A DNA stretch of 64,000 bases from Herbaspirillum sp. meg3 (GTDB lineage Bacteria; Pseudomonadota; Gammaproteobacteria; Burkholderiales; Burkholderiaceae_D). Position 1 is the stretch's first letter, and each line of letters starts with the position of its first letter. Made by a program: the position numbers and the translations under genes. Below are positions 52,457 to 61,227 of the stretch, piece after piece. A model generated the notes under the pieces. The model worked only from the letters and a program-made list of their open reading frames with translations, was not told the origin of the DNA and did not search any database. Where the stretch lies: contig NZ_CP022736.1 in NCBI RefSeq assembly GCF_002257565.1, positions 3,038,001 to 3,102,000 of the forward strand. The letters are read 5' to 3'.

Positions 52457-53437
52457 TCAGCTTACCGTCAGCATGATCTTGCCGACATGCGCGCTTGATT
52501 CCATCAAAGCGTGCGCCTGCGCAGCCTGCTCCAGTGGGAAGGTCTGGTAAATCACTGGCTTCACTTTGCCGGTGGCCAGCAGTGGCCATACGCGCTCTTT
52601 TAACTGCGCTGCGATATAGGCCTTGAACTCGACAGGACGCGGGCGCAAGGTAGAACCGGTCACCGTCAGGCGGCGACGCAAAATCTGGCTCAAATCCAAC
52701 TGGCCTTTGGCGCCGCCCAGCAACGCGATCACGACAAGCCTGCCATCATCGGCAAGGGTTTTTATCTCTCGCGCCAGGTAATCACCTCCGACCATGTCCA
52801 GAATGACATCAACACCGCGCCCTTCCGTTGCCGCTTTCACTACTTCTTCAAAATCTTCAGTACGGTAGTTGATACCCAGCTCGGCGCCCAAGTCTTCGCA
52901 GGCGCGGCATTTGTCATCTGAACCTGCCGTCGCGAAGACGCGGTGCCCCAAGGCTGTTGCAATCTGTATCGCCGTCACGCCGATACCCGAACTGCCGCCC
53001 TGAACCAGCAAGGTCTCGCCGGGCGACAGCCGCGCCCGCTCAAAGACATTGCTCCAGACAGTAAAGAACGTCTCCGGCAGCGCAGCCGCCTCCAAAGCCG
53101 TCAAACCAGCCGGCACGGGCAAACATTGCGCGAGAGGCGCAGCGCAATATTCAGCATAGCCGCCGCCTTGCACGAGCGCACAAACGAGGTCACCTTTATG
53201 GAAACCGCTATCTCCCAGCTCGCCGTCGACAATCTCACCAGCGACTTCCAGGCCAGGCAAGTCGGAGGCGCCGGGCGGAACCGGGTAATTGCCCTGACGT
53301 TGAAAAACGTCAGGGCGATTCACGCCTGCGGCATGCACCTTGATCAATATTTCGCCGCTTTTCAGCTGGGGCAAGGGCCGCTCGCACAATTGCAACACTT
53401 CCGGAGCGCCAAATTCAGTGATTTCGATTGCCTTCAT
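52457..53437 (-). CDS. NAD(P)H quinone oxidoreductase (PIG3/QOR family)
   Basis: A 326-residue zinc-independent medium-chain dehydrogenase. The N-terminal GroES-like part (MKAIEITEFGAPEVLQLCER) and the Rossmann motif LLVQGGSSGIGVTAIQIA with GRGVDVILDMVGGDYLA are characteristic of PIG3/TP53I3-type quinone reductases. It reduces quinones or enones with NADPH. ATG 53437 is selected since AGGAAAGGAT precedes it; longer upstream reading is unsupported. The MarR-like gene upstream ends at 53481, so the two may be co-transcribed. Confidence 0.88.
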   Translation of the reverse strand: MKAIEITEFGAPEVLQLCERPLPQLKSGEILIKVHAAGVNRPDVFQRQGNYPVPPGASDLPGLEVAGEIVDGELGDSGFHKGDLVCALVQGGGYAEYCAAPLAQCLPVPAGLTALEAAALPETFFTVWSNVFERARLSPGETLLVQGGSSGIGVTAIQIATALGHRVFATAGSDDKCRACEDLGAELGINYRTEDFEEVVKAATEGRGVDVILDMVGGDYLAREIKTLADDGRLVVIALLGGAKGQLDLSQILRRRLTVTGSTLRPRPVEFKAYIAAQLKERVWPLLATGKVKPVIYQTFPLEQAAQAHALMESSAHVGKIMLTVS

Positions 53438-53480
53438 TTCATCCTTTCCTGCCTGAGCCGGGATCAACAAATAAGTTGTA

Positions 53481-54035
53481 TCAGAGCGAAGCAGCGGCAC
53501 GCGCTGCGGTGTCATACAAACCTGACGCACTGCGCAGCAACTGGGCAGCCTCGCCGATTGCCTGATTCTGGATACCGCTGTCGACTTGCACTTCAATCAG
53601 GCAGCGCTCGCGCACTTCCTTGTATTTCATGCACAATTCCTGACCTTCTTCCGTGGTCGAAAACAGCAGTTCCTTGCCTGCCTTTTCGCTCTTCACATAG
53701 CCCGCCTTGACCAATTTCTTCAGCGCGTAGGTCACAACGTGGGTATCCTCAATATTCAGGACAAAACAAATATCGGCAAGTTTCTTCTTTCGCTCACGAT
53801 GGTTCACGTGATGCAGCAAAGAGACTTCGATCGCGGTCATGTCTTTTGCACCCGCAGCCAGCATGCAGCGCATCATCCAGCGATTGAAGGCGTTACCGGC
53901 CATGATCAGGGCGTATTCGAGCTCCGACAGCTCGGCGCTGCGCTCCGAAACTAGGTGATTCGAGGAGACGATTTTGGTCGGGGACTTTTTGGTCACAGCA
54001 TTCTCCGGCGTGATTTCCAGGGATTGTTCATTCAT
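53481..54035 (-). CDS. MarR-like winged-helix regulator
   Basis: A 184-residue protein. A variable N-terminus of about 35 residues precedes a winged helix: MTAIEVSLLHHVNHRERKKK, LADICFVLNIEDTHVVTYAL (recognition helix) and KLVKAGYVKSEKAGKELLFS (wing). The protein resembles MarR-type regulators of Burkholderiales. It is divergent from the 5-oxoproline gene cluster with 148 bases between and lies upstream of the quinone reductase gene. Either could be its target. Confidence 0.8.
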   Translation of the reverse strand: MNEQSLEITPENAVTKKSPTKIVSSNHLVSERSAELSELEYALIMAGNAFNRWMMRCMLAAGAKDMTAIEVSLLHHVNHRERKKKLADICFVLNIEDTHVVTYALKKLVKAGYVKSEKAGKELLFSTTEEGQELCMKYKEVRERCLIEVQVDSGIQNQAIGEAAQLLRSASGLYDTAARAAASL

Positions 54036-54183
54036 AAGCTATTTTCTATCAAGAGATTTTCATACAACGCCGCTACTATATAGCAATCTTAAACAAATAA
54101 TTTATCGACATATTGTTTATACCTTGCTGTAAATGTATGATCCGCGAGAACGATAAAGGCGTTTAAGCCTTTGCATAATCTGG

Positions 54184-54843
54184 ATGACAATGATTCAACC
54201 TCAAATTCATTTCCTGGGCGACAGCGCATTGCTATGCAATCTGCCTCCCCCCGCCACACTGCCTCACCAGCAACGTATCTGGAGCATCGCCGACGAGGCG
54301 GCAAGCTGGCCGGAAGTCAGTGAAGTCGTGCCCGGCATGAACAACCTGACCCTGATCCTGCGCCGTCCTGTCGTTGACATGAAAGTGGTTACCAAACGCA
54401 TTCTGGATACCTGGGCGCATGTCGATGTCAGCCATATCGCCGGACGAGAAATCGAAATCCCCGTTGTCTACGGTGGTGCGGACGGCCCGGATGTCGACAT
54501 CGTTGCCCGCCACACTGGCTTGTCCAGCAAAGAGGTCATTCAACGCCATAGCGCCGGCGAATATATCGTCTACTTCATCGGCTTCATGCCGGGATTTGCC
54601 TATATGGGTGGACTGGAACCTACGCTGGCAACTCCACGCCGTGATGAACCCCGGCTCTCCATCCCTGCCGGATCGGTCGGCATCGGCGGCGAACAAACCG
54701 GCATCTACCCGCTCGCATCACCCGGCGGCTGGCAATTGCTAGGAAAAACATCTCTGCCGCTCTTCGATCCGACACAGACTCCACCAACTTTATTGCGACC
54801 GGGCGACCGCGTACGCTTCACCGTGGAACGGATTGCCAAATGA
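54184..54843 (+). CDS. pxpB: 5-oxoprolinase subunit PxpB
   Basis: A 219-residue protein of the KipI/PxpB family. The end of the domain shows IVYFIGFMPGFAYMGGLEPT and LSIPAGSVGIGGEQTGIYPL followed by SPGGWQLLGKT. With PxpA and PxpC it hydrolyses 5-oxo-L-proline to glutamate using ATP. Start ATG 54184 or 54190. The stop overlaps the pxpC start as ATGA. Confidence 0.93.
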   Translation: MTMIQPQIHFLGDSALLCNLPPPATLPHQQRIWSIADEAASWPEVSEVVPGMNNLTLILRRPVVDMKVVTKRILDTWAHVDVSHIAGREIEIPVVYGGADGPDVDIVARHTGLSSKEVIQRHSAGEYIVYFIGFMPGFAYMGGLEPTLATPRRDEPRLSIPAGSVGIGGEQTGIYPLASPGGWQLLGKTSLPLFDPTQTPPTLLRPGDRVRFTVERIAK

Positions 54844-55850
54844 TAGAAATCCTTCAACCCGGCATTCTCACCTCGGTACAAGACCTTGGCCGCCCCGGCC
54901 ACCGTCAGCTCGGCATCAATCCAGGCGGCGCACTGAACTGCCTCGCCCTGAGTGCCGCCAATCTGCTGGTCGGCAACGACATGGAGGCGGCCGGACTCGA
55001 AATTACCATGGGCGCCTGCGAGATGCGCTTCACCACCGACACCCGCATTGCGCTCGGCGGCGACGATTTCGATGCGCGACTCGACGGTAAATCCATCACT
55101 CCCTACTGGAGCGTGCCGGTGCTTGCCGGTCAAACGTTGAAGCTGGCGCATGCCGGCCCCAATGCCACGCAAGGCATGCGAACCTATCTCGCTATCGCCG
55201 GAGGTATCAACGTTCCGCAAGTCCTCGGCTCGCGCAGCACCGATTTAAAAGCCAACTTCGGCGGCCATGAAGGGCGCGCCCTGCGCAAAGGCGATTGCCT
55301 GCCTCAAGGGCCGGCAAGCATCGCGATCGCAGGCCCGGCTTTCGGTGTGCGCTCGCCGGCATGGAGCGGTGTCGGTACGCAGACACAAGACAGCAGCAAG
55401 TTGATTCATTTGCGGGTGTTGCCCGGCCCTGAGTTCGAACAATTCACTGTCGCCGCGAAGAACGCTTTGTGGCTCGACAAGTGGCGCATCACTCCAAATA
55501 GCAACCGCATGGGCTATCGCCTCGATGGACCGGAACTCAAACGCAAGCAAAACCGCGACCTGCTTTCGCACGGCGTGGTGCCGGGTGTCATCCAGGTGCC
55601 GCCCTCCGGCCAGCCGATCATCCTGATGGGAGATGCGCAAACCACCGGAGGCTACCCGAAGATCGGCGTCGTCATTCAGGCCGACATGTGGAAGCTGGCG
55701 CAAGCACCGTTAAACGCGCAACTGCAATTGCAACCTTGCGATCTGGAACAAGCCTTGCATGCATGGGAAGAACAGCAGGCCTATTTGAACAGCATCCGCG
55801 AGACGCTTGCCGCACTCGACTGGTCACGCGCTACACAGTACAAAAAGTAA
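54840..55850 (+). CDS. pxpC: 5-oxoprolinase subunit PxpC
   Basis: A 336-residue KipA/PxpC protein (biotin-dependent carboxyltransferase-like fold). Conserved blocks are LQPGILTSVQDLGRPGHRQL at the start, LAIAGGINVPQVLGSRSTDL in the middle and LLSHGVVPGVIQVPPSGQPI near the end. It forms the ATP-dependent oxoprolinase with PxpA and PxpB. It is coupled to pxpB by a 4-base overlap. Confidence 0.93.
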   Translation: MIEILQPGILTSVQDLGRPGHRQLGINPGGALNCLALSAANLLVGNDMEAAGLEITMGACEMRFTTDTRIALGGDDFDARLDGKSITPYWSVPVLAGQTLKLAHAGPNATQGMRTYLAIAGGINVPQVLGSRSTDLKANFGGHEGRALRKGDCLPQGPASIAIAGPAFGVRSPAWSGVGTQTQDSSKLIHLRVLPGPEFEQFTVAAKNALWLDKWRITPNSNRMGYRLDGPELKRKQNRDLLSHGVVPGVIQVPPSGQPIILMGDAQTTGGYPKIGVVIQADMWKLAQAPLNAQLQLQPCDLEQALHAWEEQQAYLNSIRETLAALDWSRATQYKK

Positions 55851-55897
55851 ACCGCAAGAGACGAAGCACCAAAGAGACAGAAGGAGCACGCAAGATC

Positions 55898-56638
55898 ATG
55901 CAAATCGACCTCAATGCAGACCTCGGAGAAGGTTGTGACAACGATGAAATGCTGCTGACGCTGGTCAGCTCAGCCAATATTGCGTGCGGCTGGCATGCCG
56001 GCGATGCCAATACCATGCGCCAGAGCGTACGCTGGGCAATACAGAATCATGTCGCCATCGGCGCCCACCCCAGCTTTCCCGATCGTGAAAATTTCGGCCG
56101 CAGCGCCATGCAGTTACCGCCAGAGGAAATCATCAGCGGCATGCTGTATCAATTGGGTGCACTGGACGCCATCGTACGTGCAGAAGGCGGACACATGGTG
56201 CACGTTAAACCGCATGGCGCGCTCTATAACCAGGCGGCCAAAGATGCGGTTCTGGCCAACGCTATCTGCGTCGCAGTGCGCACCTTCAATCCAGAGCTGG
56301 CCTTATTCGGACTGGCGGGCAGCGAACTCATCAGTGCCGCCAAACAAGCAAAACTGACCGCCATCGAAGAGGTCTTCGCCGACCGGGCCTACAACGCTGA
56401 CGGCAGCCTCGTCAGCCGCACGCTTCCCGGCGCCATGATCGAAGATGAAGCACAGGCCATTGCGCAAACCATTTCACTGGTCAAGGACAAGCAAGTTACC
56501 GCACTGGACGGCTGCATCGTCAAGGTCAACGCACAAACGGTCTGCCTGCACGGCGATGGTGCGCACGCACTGGAATTCGCACGTCAGATCCGCGCACGCC
56601 TGAGCAAGGAGCGCATTGCCATTCGTGCGCCGTCCTGA
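55898..56638 (+). CDS. pxpA: 5-oxoprolinase subunit PxpA (LamB/YcsF)
   Basis: A 246-residue TIM-barrel-like protein. IDLNADLGEGCDNDEMLL at the start, NIACGWHAGDANTMRQSVRW, and HVKPHGALYNQAAKD are typical for the YcsF family. It supplies part of the oxoprolinase active site. ATG 55898 with AAGGAG about 12 bases upstream is chosen, although the reading frame is open further back within pxpC. It follows pxpC by 47 bases. Confidence 0.93.
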   Translation: MQIDLNADLGEGCDNDEMLLTLVSSANIACGWHAGDANTMRQSVRWAIQNHVAIGAHPSFPDRENFGRSAMQLPPEEIISGMLYQLGALDAIVRAEGGHMVHVKPHGALYNQAAKDAVLANAICVAVRTFNPELALFGLAGSELISAAKQAKLTAIEEVFADRAYNADGSLVSRTLPGAMIEDEAQAIAQTISLVKDKQVTALDGCIVKVNAQTVCLHGDGAHALEFARQIRARLSKERIAIRAPS

Positions 56639-56759
56639 GTTGGTTTTTATTGTTCTTCGCTCTTCTGTTTTTTAGTTCTTCTCGTTCTTATCTTTTTATC
56701 GCAGCACTTTCGTCGTCAGATCTACATTAACAACAACCATCCTTACTGGGAGATAGTCC

Positions 56760-57479
56760 ATGGATAGCTCGATTTTGCTACCGTTGATCGGGATTCCGAT
56801 CGTCGTTGCAGGCTTCGCATTCCGCTTCAATCCGCTGTTGGTCGTCACCGTCGCAGGCCTTGCTACCGGTCTCGCCGTCGGCATGGATTTCGGCATGCTG
56901 CTGGAAACCTTCGGCGAGAAGTTCATCAATAGCCGCTCGCTGGCCGTATATGTACTCATCCTGCCGATCATCGGCCTGCTGGAAAGCTATGGCCTGAAGG
57001 AGCGCGCACAAGACTGGATTTCCAGCATGGCCAGCGCGACATCTGCACGCATTCTGATGCTGTACTTCATCCTGCGCCAGGTGTTTGGTGCGCTCGGGCT
57101 GACCTATATCGGCGGCCAGGCACAAACCGTGCGGCCCTTGCTTGCGCCCATGGTCGAGGGCGCAGCGACAGCTCGCTACGGCGACTTGCCGCAACACATC
57201 CGCGACAAACTGCGCGCACACTCCGCTGCCTGTGACAACATCGCCGTGTTTTTCGGCGAAGACATTTTCCTTGCCTTCGGCGCGGTGCTGCTGATCGATG
57301 CCTTCCTCAAAGAGAATGGCATCACCAATGTCGAGCCTCTGCATCTTGGCTTGTGGGCCATTCCAACCGCGATTGCGGCACTGGCTATTCACATGTTCCG
57401 CCTGGTGCGTCTCGATGCCGGGATTCAACGCGACGTCAACGCCTGGAAAAAATCTGAAGCAAAAGAGGTGGCAGCATGA
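56760..57479 (+). CDS. DUF969 membrane protein, probable 5-oxoproline carrier subunit
   Basis: A 239-residue membrane protein with about six hydrophobic segments (DUF969). Recognisable blocks: LLPLIGIPIVVAGFAFRFNP, YVLILPIIGLLESYGLKERA and FGALGLTYIGGQAQTVRPLL. DUF969 and DUF979 genes nearly always occur as pairs and often accompany pxp genes, which supports a two-component uptake system for 5-oxoproline or a similar acid. It overlaps the DUF979 gene by 4 bases (ATGA). The preceding gap holds only a GGGAGAT-type ribosome site. Confidence 0.88.
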   Translation: MDSSILLPLIGIPIVVAGFAFRFNPLLVVTVAGLATGLAVGMDFGMLLETFGEKFINSRSLAVYVLILPIIGLLESYGLKERAQDWISSMASATSARILMLYFILRQVFGALGLTYIGGQAQTVRPLLAPMVEGAATARYGDLPQHIRDKLRAHSAACDNIAVFFGEDIFLAFGAVLLIDAFLKENGITNVEPLHLGLWAIPTAIAALAIHMFRLVRLDAGIQRDVNAWKKSEAKEVAA

Positions 57480-58462
57480 GTACTCTCATCACGATCAACG
57501 AAATCTACTACCTCATCGGCGTCATCGTCATGCTGCTGGTCGGCATGACATTGCGCGACAAAGGCAACCCCAAACGCCTGACTACCGCGCTGTTCTGGTT
57601 TCTGTTCGGCGCGGTATTCCTGTTCAGCGACTTGCTGGTTTCCTCCCTGGGGAAACCAATGGCTTATCGCATCATCGGCGTCGTCGTCATTCTGATTTCG
57701 CTCATTGCCGGTTTTGGCCTGCTGTCGATCGGCACCTACAAACAGCGCAGCGCCGAGCAACGCCAGGCATCGGCCAATCAGTACGGCAACTGGATCTTTG
57801 TTCCGGCCATCCTGATTCCTGTGGTGACCGTGTTGTGCACGATCCTGCTCAAGGGCGTGGCCATCGGCGGCGTGTATATCCTCGATCAGAAACAACTGAC
57901 GCTGGCGGCATTGTGCGTCGGCTGTATCTGCGCCATTCTGGCCGGCTGGAAACTGACCGGCGGTACGCCTCTGCATGCTGTGCGTGAGTCGCGCCGCCTG
58001 CTCGACGCCATCGGCTGGGCTGCCGTTCTGCCGCAGATGCTGGCGATGCTTGGCGGCGTCTTCGTCGCAGCGCAAACCGGCAAATCGGTGCAGCAGGTTG
58101 TCGGCCTGTTCGTCAATCCTGAAAACCGCTTCATGCTGATCGTGATCTACTGTGTCGGCATGGCGCTCTTCACGATGATCATGGGTAACGCCTTCGCAGC
58201 TTTCCCGGTCATGACCGCCGGCATCGCCCTGCCCTTCATCATCGTCGGGCAACACGCCGATCCTGCACCGCTGGTGACCATTGGCATGCTGGCTGGTTAC
58301 TGCGGCACACTGATGACGCCGATGGCTGCCAACTACAACATCGTTCCTGCGGCGCTGCTGGAGCTCAAGGACAAGTATCAGGTCATCAAGGTACAAATCC
58401 CTACCGGCCTGACCTTGCTGGCGGCAAATATCCTGCTGATGTATTTCATCGTGTTCCGCTAA
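57476..58462 (+). CDS. DUF979 membrane protein, probable 5-oxoproline carrier subunit
   Basis: A 328-residue membrane protein with about nine or ten hydrophobic segments (DUF979). Conserved sections include GVVVILISLIAGFGLLSIGT, IMGNAFAAFPVMTAGIALPF and GYCGTLMTPMAANYNIVPAA, which look like a transport path through the membrane. It is coupled to the DUF969 gene. Together they are likely to take up the substrate of the PxpABC enzyme. Confidence 0.88.
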   Translation: MSTLITINEIYYLIGVIVMLLVGMTLRDKGNPKRLTTALFWFLFGAVFLFSDLLVSSLGKPMAYRIIGVVVILISLIAGFGLLSIGTYKQRSAEQRQASANQYGNWIFVPAILIPVVTVLCTILLKGVAIGGVYILDQKQLTLAALCVGCICAILAGWKLTGGTPLHAVRESRRLLDAIGWAAVLPQMLAMLGGVFVAAQTGKSVQQVVGLFVNPENRFMLIVIYCVGMALFTMIMGNAFAAFPVMTAGIALPFIIVGQHADPAPLVTIGMLAGYCGTLMTPMAANYNIVPAALLELKDKYQVIKVQIPTGLTLLAANILLMYFIVFR

Positions 58463-58561
58463 TTGTTTCGTTAATGCGTGTCGCGGCCGGTGGTTTCCAC
58501 ACCGGTCGCAAATTAGCAAAAACACGCGCCGCCACACTGATCTGAAAATCGGAAGACTCTC

Positions 58562-59566
58562 ATGCAACTCACTATCGAACTGGCCGCCGCATACACCGAG
58601 ATGCCGCTGACCTACCTCCGTCAGGAATATCCTAACCACATCATGCACGTGCTCAACAGCGCCGACGATGTCTTGTCGCCGCGCGCCCTGCATCCCGTGT
58701 TTTACGGTTGCTATGACTGGCACTCTGCCGTCCACGGCTACTGGCTGCTGCTGCGCTGTGCGAAGCTGTATCCGTCACTGCCGACCCACGACAAAATCAC
58801 GGCGATCTTCGATGAGCACTTCACGCCGGAATTGATGGCGCAGGAAACTGCTTATTTCCAGGTGGGTGGCCGCGCTTCTTTCGAACGTCCTTATGGCTTC
58901 GGCTGGATCCTCGGCCTTGCGCAGGAGTTGGCGGAATCCCCGCATCCGCGTGCAGCGATCTGGCATGCCGCCATGCAGCCGCTGACATTGGAAATCCGCA
59001 AGCGCCTGATGGAATATCTGGGCAAGCTGACTTATCCAATTCGCGTCGGCACACACTACAACACGGCGTTCGCGCTGGCGCTGGCGATTGATTACGCACG
59101 TGCGGCAAAAGATAGCGAGCTTGAAAGCGCCATCGTGCAGGCTTCGCAACGCTACTACGGCAAGGATATCGACTATCCGGCGCACTATGAACCGGGCGGC
59201 GATGAATACATCTCTGCAGCACTGACCGAAGCGCTGCTGATGAGCAAGGTATTGGATGTCACGGCCTTCCCGGCATGGTTCAACCAGTTTCTGCCGCAGA
59301 TCGACAAAGTCGAACGACTGATGCAGCCTGCACAGGTCAGTGATCGTACCGATCCCAAGATTGCTCATCTGGATGGTCTGAACCTGAGTCGCGCATGGAG
59401 CATGAAGCATATTGCCCGTCATCTGCCATCAGATCATCCTGCACAAGCTGCCCTGGCAGGCGCCGTGCAGCGCCATCTGCGAGCCAGCCTCGACCATGTG
59501 GTCGGCAGCCACTATAGCGGGGGCCATTGGCTCGCCAGCTTCGCGCTGTTGGCGCTGGAAGGCTGA
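58562..59566 (+). CDS. DUF2891 protein
   Basis: A 334-residue soluble protein of the DUF2891 family. The conserved HPVFYGCYDWHSAVHGYWLL lies near residue 45, and the C-terminal SHYSGGHWLASFALLAL is also typical. The helix-rich pattern with repeated aromatic and His residues suggests an alpha/alpha-toroid fold, as in some glycan-processing or terpenoid enzymes. Function is unknown. It follows the 5-oxoproline transporter after 99 bases on the same strand, with a terminator behind it, so it probably belongs to that operon. Confidence 0.8.
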   Translation: MQLTIELAAAYTEMPLTYLRQEYPNHIMHVLNSADDVLSPRALHPVFYGCYDWHSAVHGYWLLLRCAKLYPSLPTHDKITAIFDEHFTPELMAQETAYFQVGGRASFERPYGFGWILGLAQELAESPHPRAAIWHAAMQPLTLEIRKRLMEYLGKLTYPIRVGTHYNTAFALALAIDYARAAKDSELESAIVQASQRYYGKDIDYPAHYEPGGDEYISAALTEALLMSKVLDVTAFPAWFNQFLPQIDKVERLMQPAQVSDRTDPKIAHLDGLNLSRAWSMKHIARHLPSDHPAQAALAGAVQRHLRASLDHVVGSHYSGGHWLASFALLALEG

Positions 59567-59586
59567 GTTTTCTTCCTGACGAAAAA

Positions 59587-59613
59587 AAGGCCGGCGCAGA
59601 TGCCGGCCTTTTT
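59587..59613. terminator. Bidirectional intrinsic terminator
   Basis: AAGGCCGGC (59587-59595) pairs with GCCGGCCTT (59602-59610) with A- and T-runs on either side. It ends the pxp-DUF2891 transcript and the convergent ndh gene. Confidence 0.93.
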
Positions 59614-59631
59614 CATTTCCGAGAGATGATT

Positions 59632-60918
59632 TTACTGGCTTGGCGCATCGTCGGGCTTTTCTATAGGCGTATCGATCGCGTTGGAAATTACACGTGCACT
59701 ACGCTTGAACGTCAGATACGCCCATGCCCAGTCACTCATCACCAACAGACGATTGCGGAAACCGATCAGAAAATACACGTGCACGAACAACCAGAATAGC
59801 CACGCGGGATAGCCGGAGAACTTGAATTTTCCGACCATTGCCACTGCAGCCTTGCGGCCGATCGTCGCCAGCGAGCCATAGTCCTGATAGACGAAATTCT
59901 CAAGCGGTTCGTCACTGATGCGGTGAAGGATATTACGTGCAGCGACACGTCCCATTTGCTTGGCTGCCGGCGATACACCCGGCACCGGCTTGCCATCCGA
60001 TGTCGCCGATGCGAGGTCACCGATCACAAACACCTCCGGATGATCAGGGATCGATAGCTCACTGCCAATGATCACGCGTCCAGCCCGGTCAAGCGGGACA
60101 TTGAGCGATTTTCCCAAAGGCGATGCGGCCACACCCGCAGACCAGATGACCGTACGTGAAGCCAATCGCTGCTCGCCGCTCGGATCGGTATAACGAACAC
60201 ATTCTTCGTCGATGTGCGTAACGCGGCTGCTGGTGCGTACATCGACCCCAAGCTTGGTCAACTGCGCCCTCGCCTTCTCGGACAGGTCTGCCGGATAAGC
60301 GCCGAGAACGCGCTCAGATCCTTCCAGCAAAACCACTTTAGCCTGCTGTGGATCGATGCGACGGAACTCACCGCGCAAGGTATGGCGCGCAATCTCGATC
60401 AGCGTACCGGCCATTTCCACGCCGGTGGCGCCGGCCCCGATAACAGTAAAGGTCAGCCATTCTGCGCGGCGCACCGGGTCTGGTTCGCGTTCTGCGCGTT
60501 CAAAAGCCATGAGAATACGGCGGCGAATATCGAAGGCATCGGCAAGCGTTTTCAGTCCAGGCGCCAGCGGAGCCCATTCGTCATGCCCGAAGTAGCTGTG
60601 CGTGGAACCCGCCGCAACGATCAGATAGTCGTAGGCAATCTCGCTGCCGTCTTCCAAGGCAACCGTTTTGCGCACGACATCGATCTTGCTGACCGCGGCC
60701 ATGAGGCTGGTGAGATTACGCTGCTTTGCGAGGATACTGCGTATCGGCGCGCTGATTGCCGGCGCCGACAAACCTGCTGTCGCCACCTGATACAACAGAG
60801 GCTGAAAAAGATGGTGATTACTGCGATCGATGATGGTGATGTCGACCTTGGCATCGGCCAGTTCACGTGCGGCGGCAAGGCCGCCGAAACCACATCCGAT
60901 GATGATCACATGAGGCAT
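59632..60918 (-). CDS. ndh: Type II NADH dehydrogenase (NDH-2)
   Basis: A 428-residue membrane-associated flavoprotein that oxidises NADH and reduces quinone without pumping protons. The FAD site is HVIIIGCGFGGLAAARELAD, and a second dinucleotide site lies at LTFTVIGAGATGVEMAGTLI. The C-terminus holds an amphipathic/hydrophobic section (AWLFWLFVHVYFLIGFRNRL) for membrane binding. ATG 60918 is preceded by AAAGGAG. It complements the proton-pumping complex I encoded in the same window. Confidence 0.93.
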   Translation of the reverse strand: MPHVIIIGCGFGGLAAARELADAKVDITIIDRSNHHLFQPLLYQVATAGLSAPAISAPIRSILAKQRNLTSLMAAVSKIDVVRKTVALEDGSEIAYDYLIVAAGSTHSYFGHDEWAPLAPGLKTLADAFDIRRRILMAFERAEREPDPVRRAEWLTFTVIGAGATGVEMAGTLIEIARHTLRGEFRRIDPQQAKVVLLEGSERVLGAYPADLSEKARAQLTKLGVDVRTSSRVTHIDEECVRYTDPSGEQRLASRTVIWSAGVAASPLGKSLNVPLDRAGRVIIGSELSIPDHPEVFVIGDLASATSDGKPVPGVSPAAKQMGRVAARNILHRISDEPLENFVYQDYGSLATIGRKAAVAMVGKFKFSGYPAWLFWLFVHVYFLIGFRNRLLVMSDWAWAYLTFKRSARVISNAIDTPIEKPDDAPSQ

Positions 60919-61227
60919 GGGACTCCTTTCTGATGAAATGATGCTCCCCAATCGTCCTGATTATTTCTCAATCATTCTGCGATGACATCCGCATTGTCTC
61001 AAAAGAACAAGGATCAGCCTAATGGCAGTTCGGGTTTCGGGCAAGCAGTACAGATGAAATCGGCACAGCTCCTACAGCCGCTTGCGATGCTCTCCGACAA
61101 AATCGACAAACGCTTAGCCGAAAATCGAAAGTCGAAAATAAAAATCCCCCAGGACTTTCGCCCTGAGGGATTCCGTACTACTTGAGTATTACCAGCGGAT
61201 GAGGCGATGCCTGCATCCAGCTACGCA
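60919..61227. other. ndh promoter region and pnp terminator
   Basis: The 309 bases hold the pnp terminator (61135-61172) and the ndh upstream region. A 67-codon open frame on the plus strand (60982-61185) has no ribosome site and overlaps the terminator; I do not call it a gene. Confidence 0.5.
61135..61172 (-). terminator. Intrinsic terminator of pnp
   Basis: On the minus strand AATCCCTCAGG (61172-61162) pairs, with one G-T pair, with CCTGGGGGATT (61153-61143), followed by a T-rich run. Confidence 0.9.

Noticed and set aside
60982..61185. 67-codon open frame on the plus strand between ndh and pnp
   Set aside because: No ribosome site, no motif, and its end overlaps the pnp terminator.
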